IMG/VR virus record: IMGVR_UViG_3300025828_000237
Location: 1-21,282 of that record
Source of the DNA: a virus
Direction: 5' to 3' (one strand)
Length of the DNA stretch: 21,282 nt
Position 1 is the stretch's first letter; the number at the start of each line of letters is the position of its first letter. Made by a program: the position numbers and the translations under genes. The notes below the pieces were generated by a model. It was given only the letters and a program-made list of their open reading frames with translations, did not search any database and was not told where the DNA came from. Below, piece by piece: positions 6,719-13,816 of this stretch.

Positions 6719-7565
6719 TCCATCTCCTTCGCAGTACATTTGATGCTCGTTCAGCCAGTGCTCGGTGCGCTCTAGCTTCTGCTTGATCCCTTCGTATTCG
6801 TTCAAGACTAGTCTCAGGTTCAACAGGGGTAGCGGCTGTTGTTGTCCATATATTATTATCTGTTGGTACTTGGATTGTGGCTCGTTCTAATACTTGTTCC
6901 TCTATATCTCTAGCTAGTTGATTAGCAGCATCTTGGTTAATACGCCCAGCCAACTCCTGAAAAGAACGCGAAGCCATCGACATACCTGACCCTCTAGCGC
7001 CACCATACATTGCTCGATAGTTTTCACGCTGCAAGTAAGCAGCCTTCTCACCTTCACTATTATGGAGTCCAAGCCTTGCCAGCTTCTCGATAAGCTCATC
7101 AGGACACTCAAATCCATACTGAGATTTATAACGAAGCCCATGGACAATAGACATGACAGCTTCCTTGCCATAAATATCTTCAGAGACTAGAGATAACACT
7201 TGACTTCGTGCATCTTCTATGCTATTATCCCCTGTATGAATTCGATCACCATCCCAAGCAAAGCAGCAACAAGTAAAATCAAAAGCCTTGAAGGTCTCCT
7301 CAATGCTTGGATACATTTTCTTTAGGATCTGAATCTTACTATCATCCCAAATATATGAACGAGCATACTCTGACTCCTCCTCAAGTACCCATTCTTCATC
7401 AGCAATGTTGATAGTATAATCTAACTGAGCTTGATTAGAACAGGTGATGTCGTAATCTGCATCCTGAGGTAAATCAAAATAGTGCTTCCTTACTGCGCCG
7501 CCCACTATCCATGGGCCCTCAGGAGATACTTCAAGATACTCAGAGATCTCAGTGAACCTTGTCAT
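6705..7565 (-). CDS. Nucleotidyltransferase-fold protein
   Basis: This 286-aa protein has near its N-terminus WIVGGAVRKHYF followed by DADYDI. This is the GG-x-V-R plus D-x-D pattern of the poly(A) polymerase and CCA-adding nucleotidyltransferase head, where the aspartates bind metal (around residues 35-39). AFDFTCCCFAWDG is consistent with the third strand carrying another Asp. The C-terminal third is charged and helical (QAEARAHRALAERASNVLRR) and unlike classical CCA enzymes. The substrate (RNA, nucleotide or protein) cannot be told. Start 7565 is used because AAGGAG is 6 nt upstream; the ATG at 7571 would leave no spacing. It overlaps thyX by 14 nt. Confidence 0.65.
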   Translation of the reverse strand: MTRFTEISEYLEVSPEGPWIVGGAVRKHYFDLPQDADYDITCSNQAQLDYTINIADEEWVLEEESEYARSYIWDDSKIQILKKMYPSIEETFKAFDFTCCCFAWDGDRIHTGDNSIEDARSQVLSLVSEDIYGKEAVMSIVHGLRYKSQYGFECPDELIEKLARLGLHNSEGEKAAYLQRENYRAMYGGARGSGMSMASRSFQELAGRINQDAANQLARDIEEQVLERATIQVPTDNNIWTTTAATPVEPETSLERIRRDQAEARAHRALAERASNVLRRRWNGNN

Positions 7566-7845
7566 CGTCATCTCCTTGAATTAATGTAAAGATTGTAGCG
7601 GGTTGCTCAGGGGGCTCAGAGGTTTGCATTTCCTCAAGGATCTTTTCTTGAGCCTCACGAACAGACGTTACAAATTTATATTGACAGCTAGGACACCTAT
7701 CAATATCGGGGCCATCATTACTTGGGTGGAAATTAATATGCCAGTTAGCTGTCGTCTCGTCACCTGTAATGATAGGTAGGTTACAGGATTCAACTTCGGG
7801 CAGCTCAATGGTATTAGGGCATAACGAACACTTGATCGTTATCAT
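7549..7845 (-). CDS. Small zinc-ribbon-like protein (98 aa)
   Basis: Two C-x2-C pairs (C6/C9 in KCSLCPN and C51/C54 in RCPSCQ) suggest one structural zinc site. The C-terminal half is acidic (KILEEMQTSEPPEQP, ending GDDDDKVH). A strong ribosome site (AAGGAGG) precedes ATG 7845. It overlaps the next gene by 17 nt and the previous one by 32 nt. Proteins like this often bind nucleic acid or serve as adaptors; no specific function is visible. Confidence 0.65.
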   Translation of the reverse strand: MITIKCSLCPNTIELPEVESCNLPIITGDETTANWHINFHPSNDGPDIDRCPSCQYKFVTSVREAQEKILEEMQTSEPPEQPATIFTLIQGDDDDKVH

Positions 7846-8101
7846 ATAGCCTCCTTATCTCAGCAGATATTGCCTCGTTATCTGATGGTAGATATTTCTC
7901 AAGAGTATAAACAGCTTGTGTTACTGTTGTCGAGGTCTTGAATGCCTGTAAGTTAGCTAGGGCTGTCTCCTTCTTAATCCGAATCAGCTTAGTCTCAAGG
8001 TCACACCTCAAGATGTAAGCATAATCCTTATCAAATCTTGTTAAGAGACAGATCCTCCAGCCTTCTTCAAAGGGATACTTAATTATTTCTGGAGCGTTCA
8101 T
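7814..8101 (-). CDS. Hypothetical protein (95 aa)
   Basis: The ORF begins MNAPEIIKYPFEEGWRICLL. It has an N-terminal beta-like part and a helical C-terminal half, and starts inside the 3' end of the amidoligase gene (23-nt overlap). There is no clear Shine-Dalgarno, so coupled translation is likely. Placement at the end of the amide-ligase cluster makes it a candidate accessory or acceptor protein, but this is inference only. Confidence 0.6.
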   Translation of the reverse strand: MNAPEIIKYPFEEGWRICLLTRFDKDYAYILRCDLETKLIRIKKETALANLQAFKTSTTVTQAVYTLEKYLPSDNEAISAEIRRLYDNDQVFVMP

Positions 8102-9158
8102 ATTCTAACCAGCATTGACGTACTCGGAATTTAAAGTCTTCCCATTCATTACGAGTTAGTGGATCATTAAGATCACGGCTCCATGTATACAGACTATGAT
8201 TCATAGGAGTCCGATCAATAACATAATTCATATAAACACGAGTACGGGGTCTTAGAGATGGGCCGCCTATAGGGATGGGACTATCTAAATCAAATTTATA
8301 GAAGCCTTCCCTGCCTCGGTGGCTCTCACGATCTGCTGACCATCTTTGCCGACGCGGCTGCATTACTGGTTCATGGGCTGGTGCTTGAACCCTATATACT
8401 GTCTCCGTTACTTCTTCACGGAGAGTAGAGGTAACATTAAACAACTCATGGTGTTCAGGTAAAGCCTCTCTAAGAAACTCATCCAAACCAAACTCAGAAT
8501 AGCGCATAAGAATATCTGGTGCCGTATCAAAGGTACAAGCATATTCTCTAAGCCGAAGAAGCATAGAGGCCCATGATTCCATAGTATCTTTAGGGATAGG
8601 GAACCTCATTGATCGGAACTCAAGAGAACCATACTGATTCAGTGCTGCCATATTAAGAGCAGCATACTTGGCTCGGTCACGCTGAATCATTTGAATCCTT
8701 CCACCCACTACTTCACTCAATGTAAAGAACTGATCCTCTGCTTCAAGCATAGACAGACAGAACAGATTACCTTTACGGTGCTCACCACACCAATCAATAA
8801 GGATGGGTTCAAGGATAGAGTAGACACAAATAAAATTTACAAGCTGCTGCAATGTCAACCGCTGGCAGTTAATATGAACATGGGTGCTACAGTTATCACT
8901 GTCTACAATATCATCAAAGTCAAGAGCATTATCATAGATTCGATTGATATACTCAGAGAGCTTACGAGGCTTACAGGGCTGTCGAAGGATGAACTCAGTG
9001 GCATAACCTCTAAGCGACCCATCACTTGTATAAGTCCAGCCAGATGGAGTGTTCTCTCGTGCTCTCTCTAGGGATGACTCACTATCAAACTCTACTTCAA
9101 TCTCAATACCTACGTCACCAGCCTTTTCTCGTTGCTCAAGCTGATCAACAATGTTCAT
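8079..9158 (-). CDS. Amidoligase (glutamine-synthetase-fold, putative amidoligase family)
   Basis: This 359-aa protein has the pattern of the 'putative amidoligase' family, COOH-NH2 ligases with a glutamine synthetase-like fold that form amide bonds with ATP. VGIEIEVEF (16-24) gives the metal-binding G-x-E-x-E. DGSLRGYATEF (46-56) gives D-GS...E. STHVHIN (91-97) is the conserved histidine strand. YGSLEFRSM is the later conserved strand. The C-terminal ~120 residues are less conserved and rich in Arg. SD GGAGG lies 7 nt from ATG 9158. It overlaps the 205-aa unknown by 4 nt. With the second ligase, amidotransferase, cyclotransferase and ATP-grasp genes it forms the amide-bond operon. Its substrates are unknown. 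Confidence 0.85.
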   Translation of the reverse strand: MNIVDQLEQREKAGDVGIEIEVEFDSESSLERARENTPSGWTYTSDGSLRGYATEFILRQPCKPRKLSEYINRIYDNALDFDDIVDSDNCSTHVHINCQRLTLQQLVNFICVYSILEPILIDWCGEHRKGNLFCLSMLEAEDQFFTLSEVVGGRIQMIQRDRAKYAALNMAALNQYGSLEFRSMRFPIPKDTMESWASMLLRLREYACTFDTAPDILMRYSEFGLDEFLREALPEHHELFNVTSTLREEVTETVYRVQAPAHEPVMQPRRQRWSADRESHRGREGFYKFDLDSPIPIGGPSLRPRTRVYMNYVIDRTPMNHSLYTWSRDLNDPLTRNEWEDFKFRVRQCWLEYERSRNN

Positions 9159-9772
9159 AGTCTTGCCTCCAGAAGTTCTCGGTAATAGTTAAATTCATTA
9201 TCTAATTCAGGTTCTCCATTGTCTGTTACTTTACCAACAGCCCTACAGTTAGGGCCAATCAAAAGGAACTGATCATCTTCGTCTGCTGCAAAGATAGTAA
9301 ACTCCCTACAGAATGCTTGAGAAGGGAGATGATCAACAGAATCAAGACGCTCCAAGCACTCAGAGAAACTAGGATATGTCCCATTCATCATGTCATTAAA
9401 GTTGGACATGCCATCAATGGATTCCATAAGATGGTCTACCTTCTGACGACTAATAGTAATCATACCGTGATCCCAAAAGCACCGGATCATTTGGAGATTA
9501 CTATTAGATAGTCCCTGCTTATAGAAGCGGCTACCTTTCCTTACAACATATGTAGGGATCTCAAAGCCATTCATGAAGCCTAGTCTTGGAGGGCTTGAAT
9601 CCAGCTCATCAAAATTAAAGGTTCCTCGACGTTGGCTGTGCATAAATTTACCTGATACCACATTAGACTCTGTGATTTCAGAGATAAGAAAGGGCCTGCC
9701 GTTCCTACTTACAAATGTACCTGAGTATCGAGAGTTCTTATCTCGATTGTTCATGTGACTAAAGTGAGGCAT
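9155..9772 (-). CDS. Unknown protein lodged between two amidoligase genes (205 aa)
   Basis: The ORF begins MPHFSHMNNRDKNSRYSG. I set the start at ATG 9772, with GGAG 6 nt upstream; the longer frame would begin with TTG. The fold looks mixed alpha/beta with an acidic C-terminal half. No catalytic motif is recognisable. It overlaps its neighbours on both sides (14 and 4 nt) inside the ligase cluster, so it is likely an obligate part of the pathway, perhaps a carrier or substrate, but that is inference. Confidence 0.65.
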   Translation of the reverse strand: MPHFSHMNNRDKNSRYSGTFVSRNGRPFLISEITESNVVSGKFMHSQRRGTFNFDELDSSPPRLGFMNGFEIPTYVVRKGSRFYKQGLSNSNLQMIRCFWDHGMITISRQKVDHLMESIDGMSNFNDMMNGTYPSFSECLERLDSVDHLPSQAFCREFTIFAADEDDQFLLIGPNCRAVGKVTDNGEPELDNEFNYYRELLEARL

Positions 9773-10607
9773 AGTGTACTCCAACTCTTGTATACCATTT
9801 TTGATCCCTTATAATTTCCTGTGCACCACTTCTATTAGCCCTATTAATAACTGTTGCTATATAAGGGTCGTCTCTCAATCCATATTCTCGGTTCTGAAAG
9901 TTTTCTATAACTCTCTGAGTATTCTCAAATACCCAACGCATATAACGCTCATCTTTCAACCAAAAATTAGAGAGCACTCGATACTCCAAGCCATAAGGCT
10001 TAGGTCTAAAGGAACCAGCCTGACCATAAAGAGTTCGGCGCTTTTTACCTGAGGCTTGGGGCTCTACAAGAATTGAAGGGAGACCTAAAGCAATGTCAAG
10101 CTCTTTAGTAATTGCTCGACACTCAGCGAAGTGAAGGGGGTCGAAAGGTTCAACATAATCTTTCTCTGGACGCCAGCCAATATGAATATGACCTGAAGCA
10201 CAACGGAAATTAAGATCCTCCGGTTCGTCTGGAGTCTTTTCTTCCCCTGTATAAGCACAGTAATCAGGATCACAACCTAGTTCTTTAGCTTCTGGAGGTT
10301 GCGTTTCCAAATAAGCCTTACTAAAATGTGTTACAATTCTAGGGCTGATATGAAACTCAGAGGGTACTAGTTTACGCAGCTCCTCTTGAACCTTGTTAAT
10401 ATTAAATACAAATTCATCCGAGTTCTTAGCTGGATTGATATTAAATTCAAGAGCCATACCGTCTACTTGAACAGCACCACAATCTACATTGAATGGTTCT
10501 GCTTTAGTACCCGGAATAACTCCATGAGCTGAGACTGCTTTAAACCTAGGCGATGGGCCATTAGTCATAAACAGTTCAGGGTCTGCACCAATAGTAATAT
10601 TTTTCAT
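9759..10607 (-). CDS. Phage COOH-NH2 ligase (type 2 amidoligase)
   Basis: This 282-aa protein has the pattern of the phage COOH.NH2 ligase family, distinct from the amidoligase two genes away. It contains GADPELFM (7-14), VDGMALEFNI (48-57), SGHIHIGW (138-145) and YGLEYRVLSNFW (205-216). These supply the Glu, His and Arg positions of the glutamine-synthetase fold that activate a carboxylate with ATP and couple it to an amine. ATG 10607 overlaps the amidotransferase stop (ATGA). Two different amidoligases in one operon suggest two successive couplings, or two different substrates. Confidence 0.85.
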   Translation of the reverse strand: MKNITIGADPELFMTNGPSPRFKAVSAHGVIPGTKAEPFNVDCGAVQVDGMALEFNINPAKNSDEFVFNINKVQEELRKLVPSEFHISPRIVTHFSKAYLETQPPEAKELGCDPDYCAYTGEEKTPDEPEDLNFRCASGHIHIGWRPEKDYVEPFDPLHFAECRAITKELDIALGLPSILVEPQASGKKRRTLYGQAGSFRPKPYGLEYRVLSNFWLKDERYMRWVFENTQRVIENFQNREYGLRDDPYIATVINRANRSGAQEIIRDQKWYTRVGVHYASL

Positions 10608-11914
10608 GCTCCACCTTGATAGCTTTTAATTTCACACTCATCACTACAAACAAAACTTGTAGCATCCATCCAGATTATATCTTTTGCTTGATCCTCTTTG
10701 GGGATCTGGTTGCATACAAAGCATCCAGAAGTAACCATCTCCCTCCATTCATCAGCCGGGATAAGCATACTCCCATAAGGGATAAGCTGTGAATTATTTT
10801 GAAGGAGAGGAAGTTGCTTTTTTTCTTGAGGGATCTCAGAATCTTTCACACTATACGGGGTAACAACCAGCGTAGCCTTTCGATCAGCCGCTATACTATT
10901 AGTCCAATCAAGATATTGAACCCGACCTGTAAAGTAAAGATCATTAGCAATACCTGCTACCAACTTAGGAACTACTTCTTTATCACATTGAACATGAGCC
11001 CTGCAAGAGATACGAACAGGAACAGGAGGATTAGTACCAATAGCATGGCCCGTAAATGTATCACCGACTCGGCCAGTTACTTTAAAGTAACAAGAATCTC
11101 CCGGCCCGAAGCCCTGATACTTACGACCACTACGATATTGGTTCCCGTTAGATCCATGGTATCCCCCACTGTTGTAGGTAGTAGTCTTCGGTTTCGGTGC
11201 TACATAGGGGCTCAACTTTTTTACTTTAGCCTTATCAATCTTCTCATTAATCTTACTAGGAATAGTAAACTTATAAAGATGATGAGGCTTGACAGAATTA
11301 AACTTATTCTTGTGAACCTTCATATCAGCACGGCTCAGTGCAAGATTAAGAATCTGCCATTCAGATGACCAATAGAGCTGCTTAAAGTCATCACTATAAG
11401 CATAGTAAAGAGGACGCTCATCGTTACGAATAAAGTTCAAGGTCTCATCACTGGCATCCCACCACACTAAAGCAGCAGCACCATGAAGACGATTACTATA
11501 TACTTCCTCGATACCATGAAGGGCCATGTTATAAATAAGAGCCTCACTATCTACATCAAAGTGAGAACCCTCATCAAGAAGTGATACACCCCTTAGCGTC
11601 CCGTTATGAACAGCAGTGATACTCTCATACTGAAAAGGATGAGCGTTCTCATCACTGACATGACCTTTAGTGGCTGCTCGATTATGCCCAATCAAAACCT
11701 TGTGACTGTCCTTAAGAATCTTATCAAATCTACGGGTCGCCATGAATTCATAAGCAGGCAGTGCCTTCTTATACCATGAGGTTTTGTTCTGCTTGTTAAC
11801 AGATATAATACCTGTTGAGTCCTCGCCCCTTAGCACATCAAAGAACAATAGACTCTTAAATACTTTCTCGTGTTTTACTGAGATATCCCCAGCAACACCT
11901 ACAATCCCACACAT
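10604..11914 (-). CDS. Class II glutamine amidotransferase (Ntn hydrolase) with extended C-terminus
   Basis: The protein starts MCGIVGVAGD, so removing Met exposes Cys2, the nucleophile of class II amidotransferases that hydrolyse glutamine to release ammonia. Supporting motifs are RGEDSTG (29-35), LIGHNRAATKG (74-84), HPF (92-94) and HNGTLRG (103-109). The amidotransferase domain ends near residue 210. The remaining ~220 residues have no synthetase domain I recognise. They include a Gly/Tyr-rich linker (GGYHGSNGNQYRSGRK) and a C-terminal CFVC ... CSDEC zinc-like site. This is not asparagine synthetase or GlmS. Ammonia could feed an amidation step by the neighbouring ligases. SD AAGGAG precedes the ATG. 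Confidence 0.85.
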   Translation of the reverse strand: MCGIVGVAGDISVKHEKVFKSLLFFDVLRGEDSTGIISVNKQNKTSWYKKALPAYEFMATRRFDKILKDSHKVLIGHNRAATKGHVSDENAHPFQYESITAVHNGTLRGVSLLDEGSHFDVDSEALIYNMALHGIEEVYSNRLHGAAALVWWDASDETLNFIRNDERPLYYAYSDDFKQLYWSSEWQILNLALSRADMKVHKNKFNSVKPHHLYKFTIPSKINEKIDKAKVKKLSPYVAPKPKTTTYNSGGYHGSNGNQYRSGRKYQGFGPGDSCYFKVTGRVGDTFTGHAIGTNPPVPVRISCRAHVQCDKEVVPKLVAGIANDLYFTGRVQYLDWTNSIAADRKATLVVTPYSVKDSEIPQEKKQLPLLQNNSQLIPYGSMLIPADEWREMVTSGCFVCNQIPKEDQAKDIIWMDATSFVCSDECEIKSYQGGA

Positions 11915-11923
11915 ATAAACTCC

Positions 11924-12751
11924 TTACTTGTAAGTCTCGTGCATCAGTTTAAACATCTCATCCCTATGATCGGGAGCATATTTAAGCTGACGCCCTAAAT
12001 AACTATAACCTATAAGCTCACCGCGAGGGCTGGCCCCTATTCCCTTAATAAACTTAGCAATCTTAGTACCCCCTGATCCATCAAAAGCAGCGTGAACCCC
12101 TTGTTTATTGCGCTCATTAAAGGATGAAGTAGCAAACTTAGGATCAAACCCATGCTCAATAAAGCTCTTAATCTTTGCAGGGCTAGCGTCACAAGTAAAT
12201 ACATCATGATCTCCATAAGCCTTCATAGGACAATGAGACTTCTTGAGGTATTGCATTACTTGAAGGGCTACAATAGGATGGAGTCCCTCATTACGAGCCC
12301 TAATGTATGTCTCTAAGGCATAAGGGCCCTCCCAAGGCTGACGAGATACGATTAGTGCCATGATAGCATAGTTACCGGGGGCATCAGGATCAACAATAAT
12401 GTATTCATCTTCTGGATCATACTCTTTTAGCATGACCTCGCTAAAGAACGGCATCACCTCAGCATAATACTGCTGAAGATCGTCCTCATTAACCTTATAT
12501 TTTTGTCGTGCTTGTATCTTAATAGGAGCTACGACAGCAAAATAATTATCGGGATCAGGGTAAGCTGCTGCTGGCCCATGACAGCTAGCTTTCTGAATTA
12601 TATTATATACTGTCGTACTACCATAATTGTCACGAAACTTATCCCGCGCTCTATTAACCTTGACATGCCAAGCATTAGCTTGATGGACATCCACATTATC
12701 AATCATAAGATCAATAGCTTTATCAATTAACTTTTGGTCAGCCTCGTTCAT
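11924..12751 (-). CDS. Unknown amidoligase-operon protein (275 aa)
   Basis: Start ATG 12751 (MNEADQKLIDKA) is supported by AGGAG 6 nt upstream and a 14-nt overlap with the cyclotransferase gene; the longer frame to 12847 lies inside that gene. The N-terminal half is helical and acidic. Cysteines and histidines are scattered (SCHGP, SHCPMKAYGDHD, FTCDAS) and a Gly-rich FDGSGGTKIAKF lies near the C-terminus. No family is recognised. It sits between the gamma-glutamylcyclotransferase-like and amidotransferase genes, so it probably works in the same pathway. Confidence 0.7.
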   Translation of the reverse strand: MNEADQKLIDKAIDLMIDNVDVHQANAWHVKVNRARDKFRDNYGSTTVYNIIQKASCHGPAAAYPDPDNYFAVVAPIKIQARQKYKVNEDDLQQYYAEVMPFFSEVMLKEYDPEDEYIIVDPDAPGNYAIMALIVSRQPWEGPYALETYIRARNEGLHPIVALQVMQYLKKSHCPMKAYGDHDVFTCDASPAKIKSFIEHGFDPKFATSSFNERNKQGVHAAFDGSGGTKIAKFIKGIGASPRGELIGYSYLGRQLKYAPDHRDEMFKLMHETYK

Positions 12752-13094
12752 GCCAATCTCCTGAAGTAATCTGAGGGCCATCTCCGCTATCAAGAAAGTA
12801 AACCCAGCAATCACCATGACCTTGAATAGATACAAGGCGACGTTCATAAAATCTAGGATGTCCCTCGATGGAATCTAAGAGTCTTAGAGTTCCGGCGTCA
12901 ATGTCGTCATAGACTTCACAAACAACTTGGTTCTCAACAGGTTCATCCACTTCCTTAATGAAAGGGAAGGCACCATAATCAAAGAGGGCGATGTTACTAG
13001 GCAGCCTTGCCATGCCCTTAAAGGTTGCAGAGCTAAGGGCACCAGCCCTAGAATCTCGTTGCCTAAGTGTTCCATATACTGCTACTTGTGTCAT
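12738..13094 (-). CDS. Gamma-glutamylcyclotransferase-like (GGCT/AIG2 family) protein
   Basis: This 118-aa protein has the family signature VYGTLR (6-11), which forms the substrate-binding loop, and LLDSIEGHPRFYERR, which carries the catalytic Glu (E77). Length and order match stand-alone GGCT-like enzymes, which cyclise or cleave gamma-glutamyl-amines and release 5-oxoproline. In this operon it could trim or reverse gamma-glutamyl amide bonds made by the ligases, or recycle a gamma-glutamyl intermediate. Translation is probably coupled: ATG 13094 overlaps the preceding stop (ATGA), with GGAG just upstream. Confidence 0.85.
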   Translation of the reverse strand: MTQVAVYGTLRQRDSRAGALSSATFKGMARLPSNIALFDYGAFPFIKEVDEPVENQVVCEVYDDIDAGTLRLLDSIEGHPRFYERRLVSIQGHGDCWVYFLDSGDGPQITSGDWHERG

Positions 13095-13288
13095 ACTCCA
13101 ACGCTCCGTTTAAGATTAAATGTTTCCTGAGACTCAAGCCGCATCTTATTTCTTGCTAACCTTGAGCCCAGCCCATCACACAAAGACATAAGCGCATCCT
13201 TTTCAGGCCCTTCAGAGATTTGTAGGATTTGACCTCGGATAAGCTGAGTATGTCTTAGTGCTTTAGAGATATTGTGGTAGTCGTTCAT
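13091..13288 (-). CDS. Small helical protein (65 aa)
   Basis: The start at 13288 (MNDYHNISKALRHTQ) is fixed by a near-ideal AAGGAGG 6 nt upstream; the longer frame to 13429 runs antisense into the HNH gene and is not supported. The sequence is helical and basic toward its end. It follows the HNH insertion and overlaps the cyclotransferase gene by 4 nt. No function assigned. Confidence 0.6.
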   Translation of the reverse strand: MNDYHNISKALRHTQLIRGQILQISEGPEKDALMSLCDGLGSRLARNKMRLESQETFNLKRSVGV

Positions 13289-13296
13289 GTTCCTCC

Positions 13297-13326
13297 TTGA
13301 CAAAAAACAAATTTTCAATGTATAAT
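13297..13326 (+). promoter_or_regulatory. Consensus sigma70 promoter for the HNH gene
   Basis: TTGACA (13297-13302), an 18-bp spacer, then TATAAT (13321-13326), a full match to both consensus boxes. Only 7 nt separate the -10 box from the HNH ATG, so the message would start at or within a base or two of the ATG (leaderless). It is one of only two plus-strand promoters in the window, each with the same geometry. Confidence 0.8.
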
Positions 13327-13335
13327 AGTATACAT
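13318..13335. promoter_or_regulatory. Inverted repeat over the -10 box and start codon (possible operator)
   Basis: ATGTATA-ATAG-TATACAT is a perfect 7-4-7 dyad that covers the -10 box, the transcription start region and the first bases of the HNH start codon. A protein bound here would block RNA polymerase directly. No bound regulator is known; the HNH protein itself, with its N-terminal Cys-rich motif, is one candidate. Confidence 0.4.
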
Positions 13336-13816
13336 GGATACTAAAAATTGTAATTCTTGCCGACAGCAAAAACCACTCGATGAGTTCTATACTGGACGGG
13401 CTCAATGTAAATCTTGTGTAGTCACTCAAGTAACAACCAGACAGAAAAATAACCCTCAGTATTTAAAATACCAAGCCCAGTATAGAGAAAAAAATAAAGA
13501 CCGAATGAAAGCTGCTCATAAAAAATATGTTGAGAAGAATCGAGGTCTTATTAATTTCCTTAACAGCCGTCGTAAAAAACGTATTAAAGAACGTACTCCT
13601 AGTTGGCTTTCCTCATCAGATATAGCACAAATTAAAGAAATATATAATCAAGCGGCTGAACTATCACAACAAACTGATAAACTTTATCATGTTGATCATA
13701 TAATCCCATTAAAAGGTGAGCTTGTTAGCGGTCTACATGTACCGTCTAATTTACAAATATTAGAAGCCTCTGAAAATATCCGTAAATCTAATCAACTAAA
13801 ATCGCACGATCTGTAA
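13334..13816 (+). CDS. HNH endonuclease, free-standing, likely mobile
   Basis: This 160-aa protein has an N-terminal C-x2-C ... C-x2-C zinc motif (Cys 6, 9, 25, 28). A Lys/Arg-rich helical linker follows, then a C-terminal HNH core: YHVDHIIPL (118-126), GLHVPSNLQ (133-141, N139) and SENIRKSN (N148). This matches phage HNH nucleases that nick or cut DNA. It lies on the strand opposite to the operon around it, is clearly more AT-rich, has its own consensus promoter, and its 3' end overlaps the ATP-grasp gene tail by 29 nt. No Shine-Dalgarno precedes the ATG. These features fit a homing-type intruder. Confidence 0.9.
   Translation: MDTKNCNSCRQQKPLDEFYTGRAQCKSCVVTQVTTRQKNNPQYLKYQAQYREKNKDRMKAAHKKYVEKNRGLINFLNSRRKKRIKERTPSWLSSSDIAQIKEIYNQAAELSQQTDKLYHVDHIIPLKGELVSGLHVPSNLQILEASENIRKSNQLKSHDL

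Noticed and set aside
12752-12847. 32-residue hydrophobic N-terminal extension of the 275-aa operon protein (would read as a signal anchor)
   Set aside because: It lies wholly inside the cyclotransferase gene in another frame, and an internal ATG with AGGAG at ideal spacing gives a better start.
13289-13429. Extended start for the 65-aa protein, adding a hydrophobic N-terminus
   Set aside because: The extension is antisense to the HNH gene and its promoter, whereas ATG 13288 has a near-ideal AAGGAGG.
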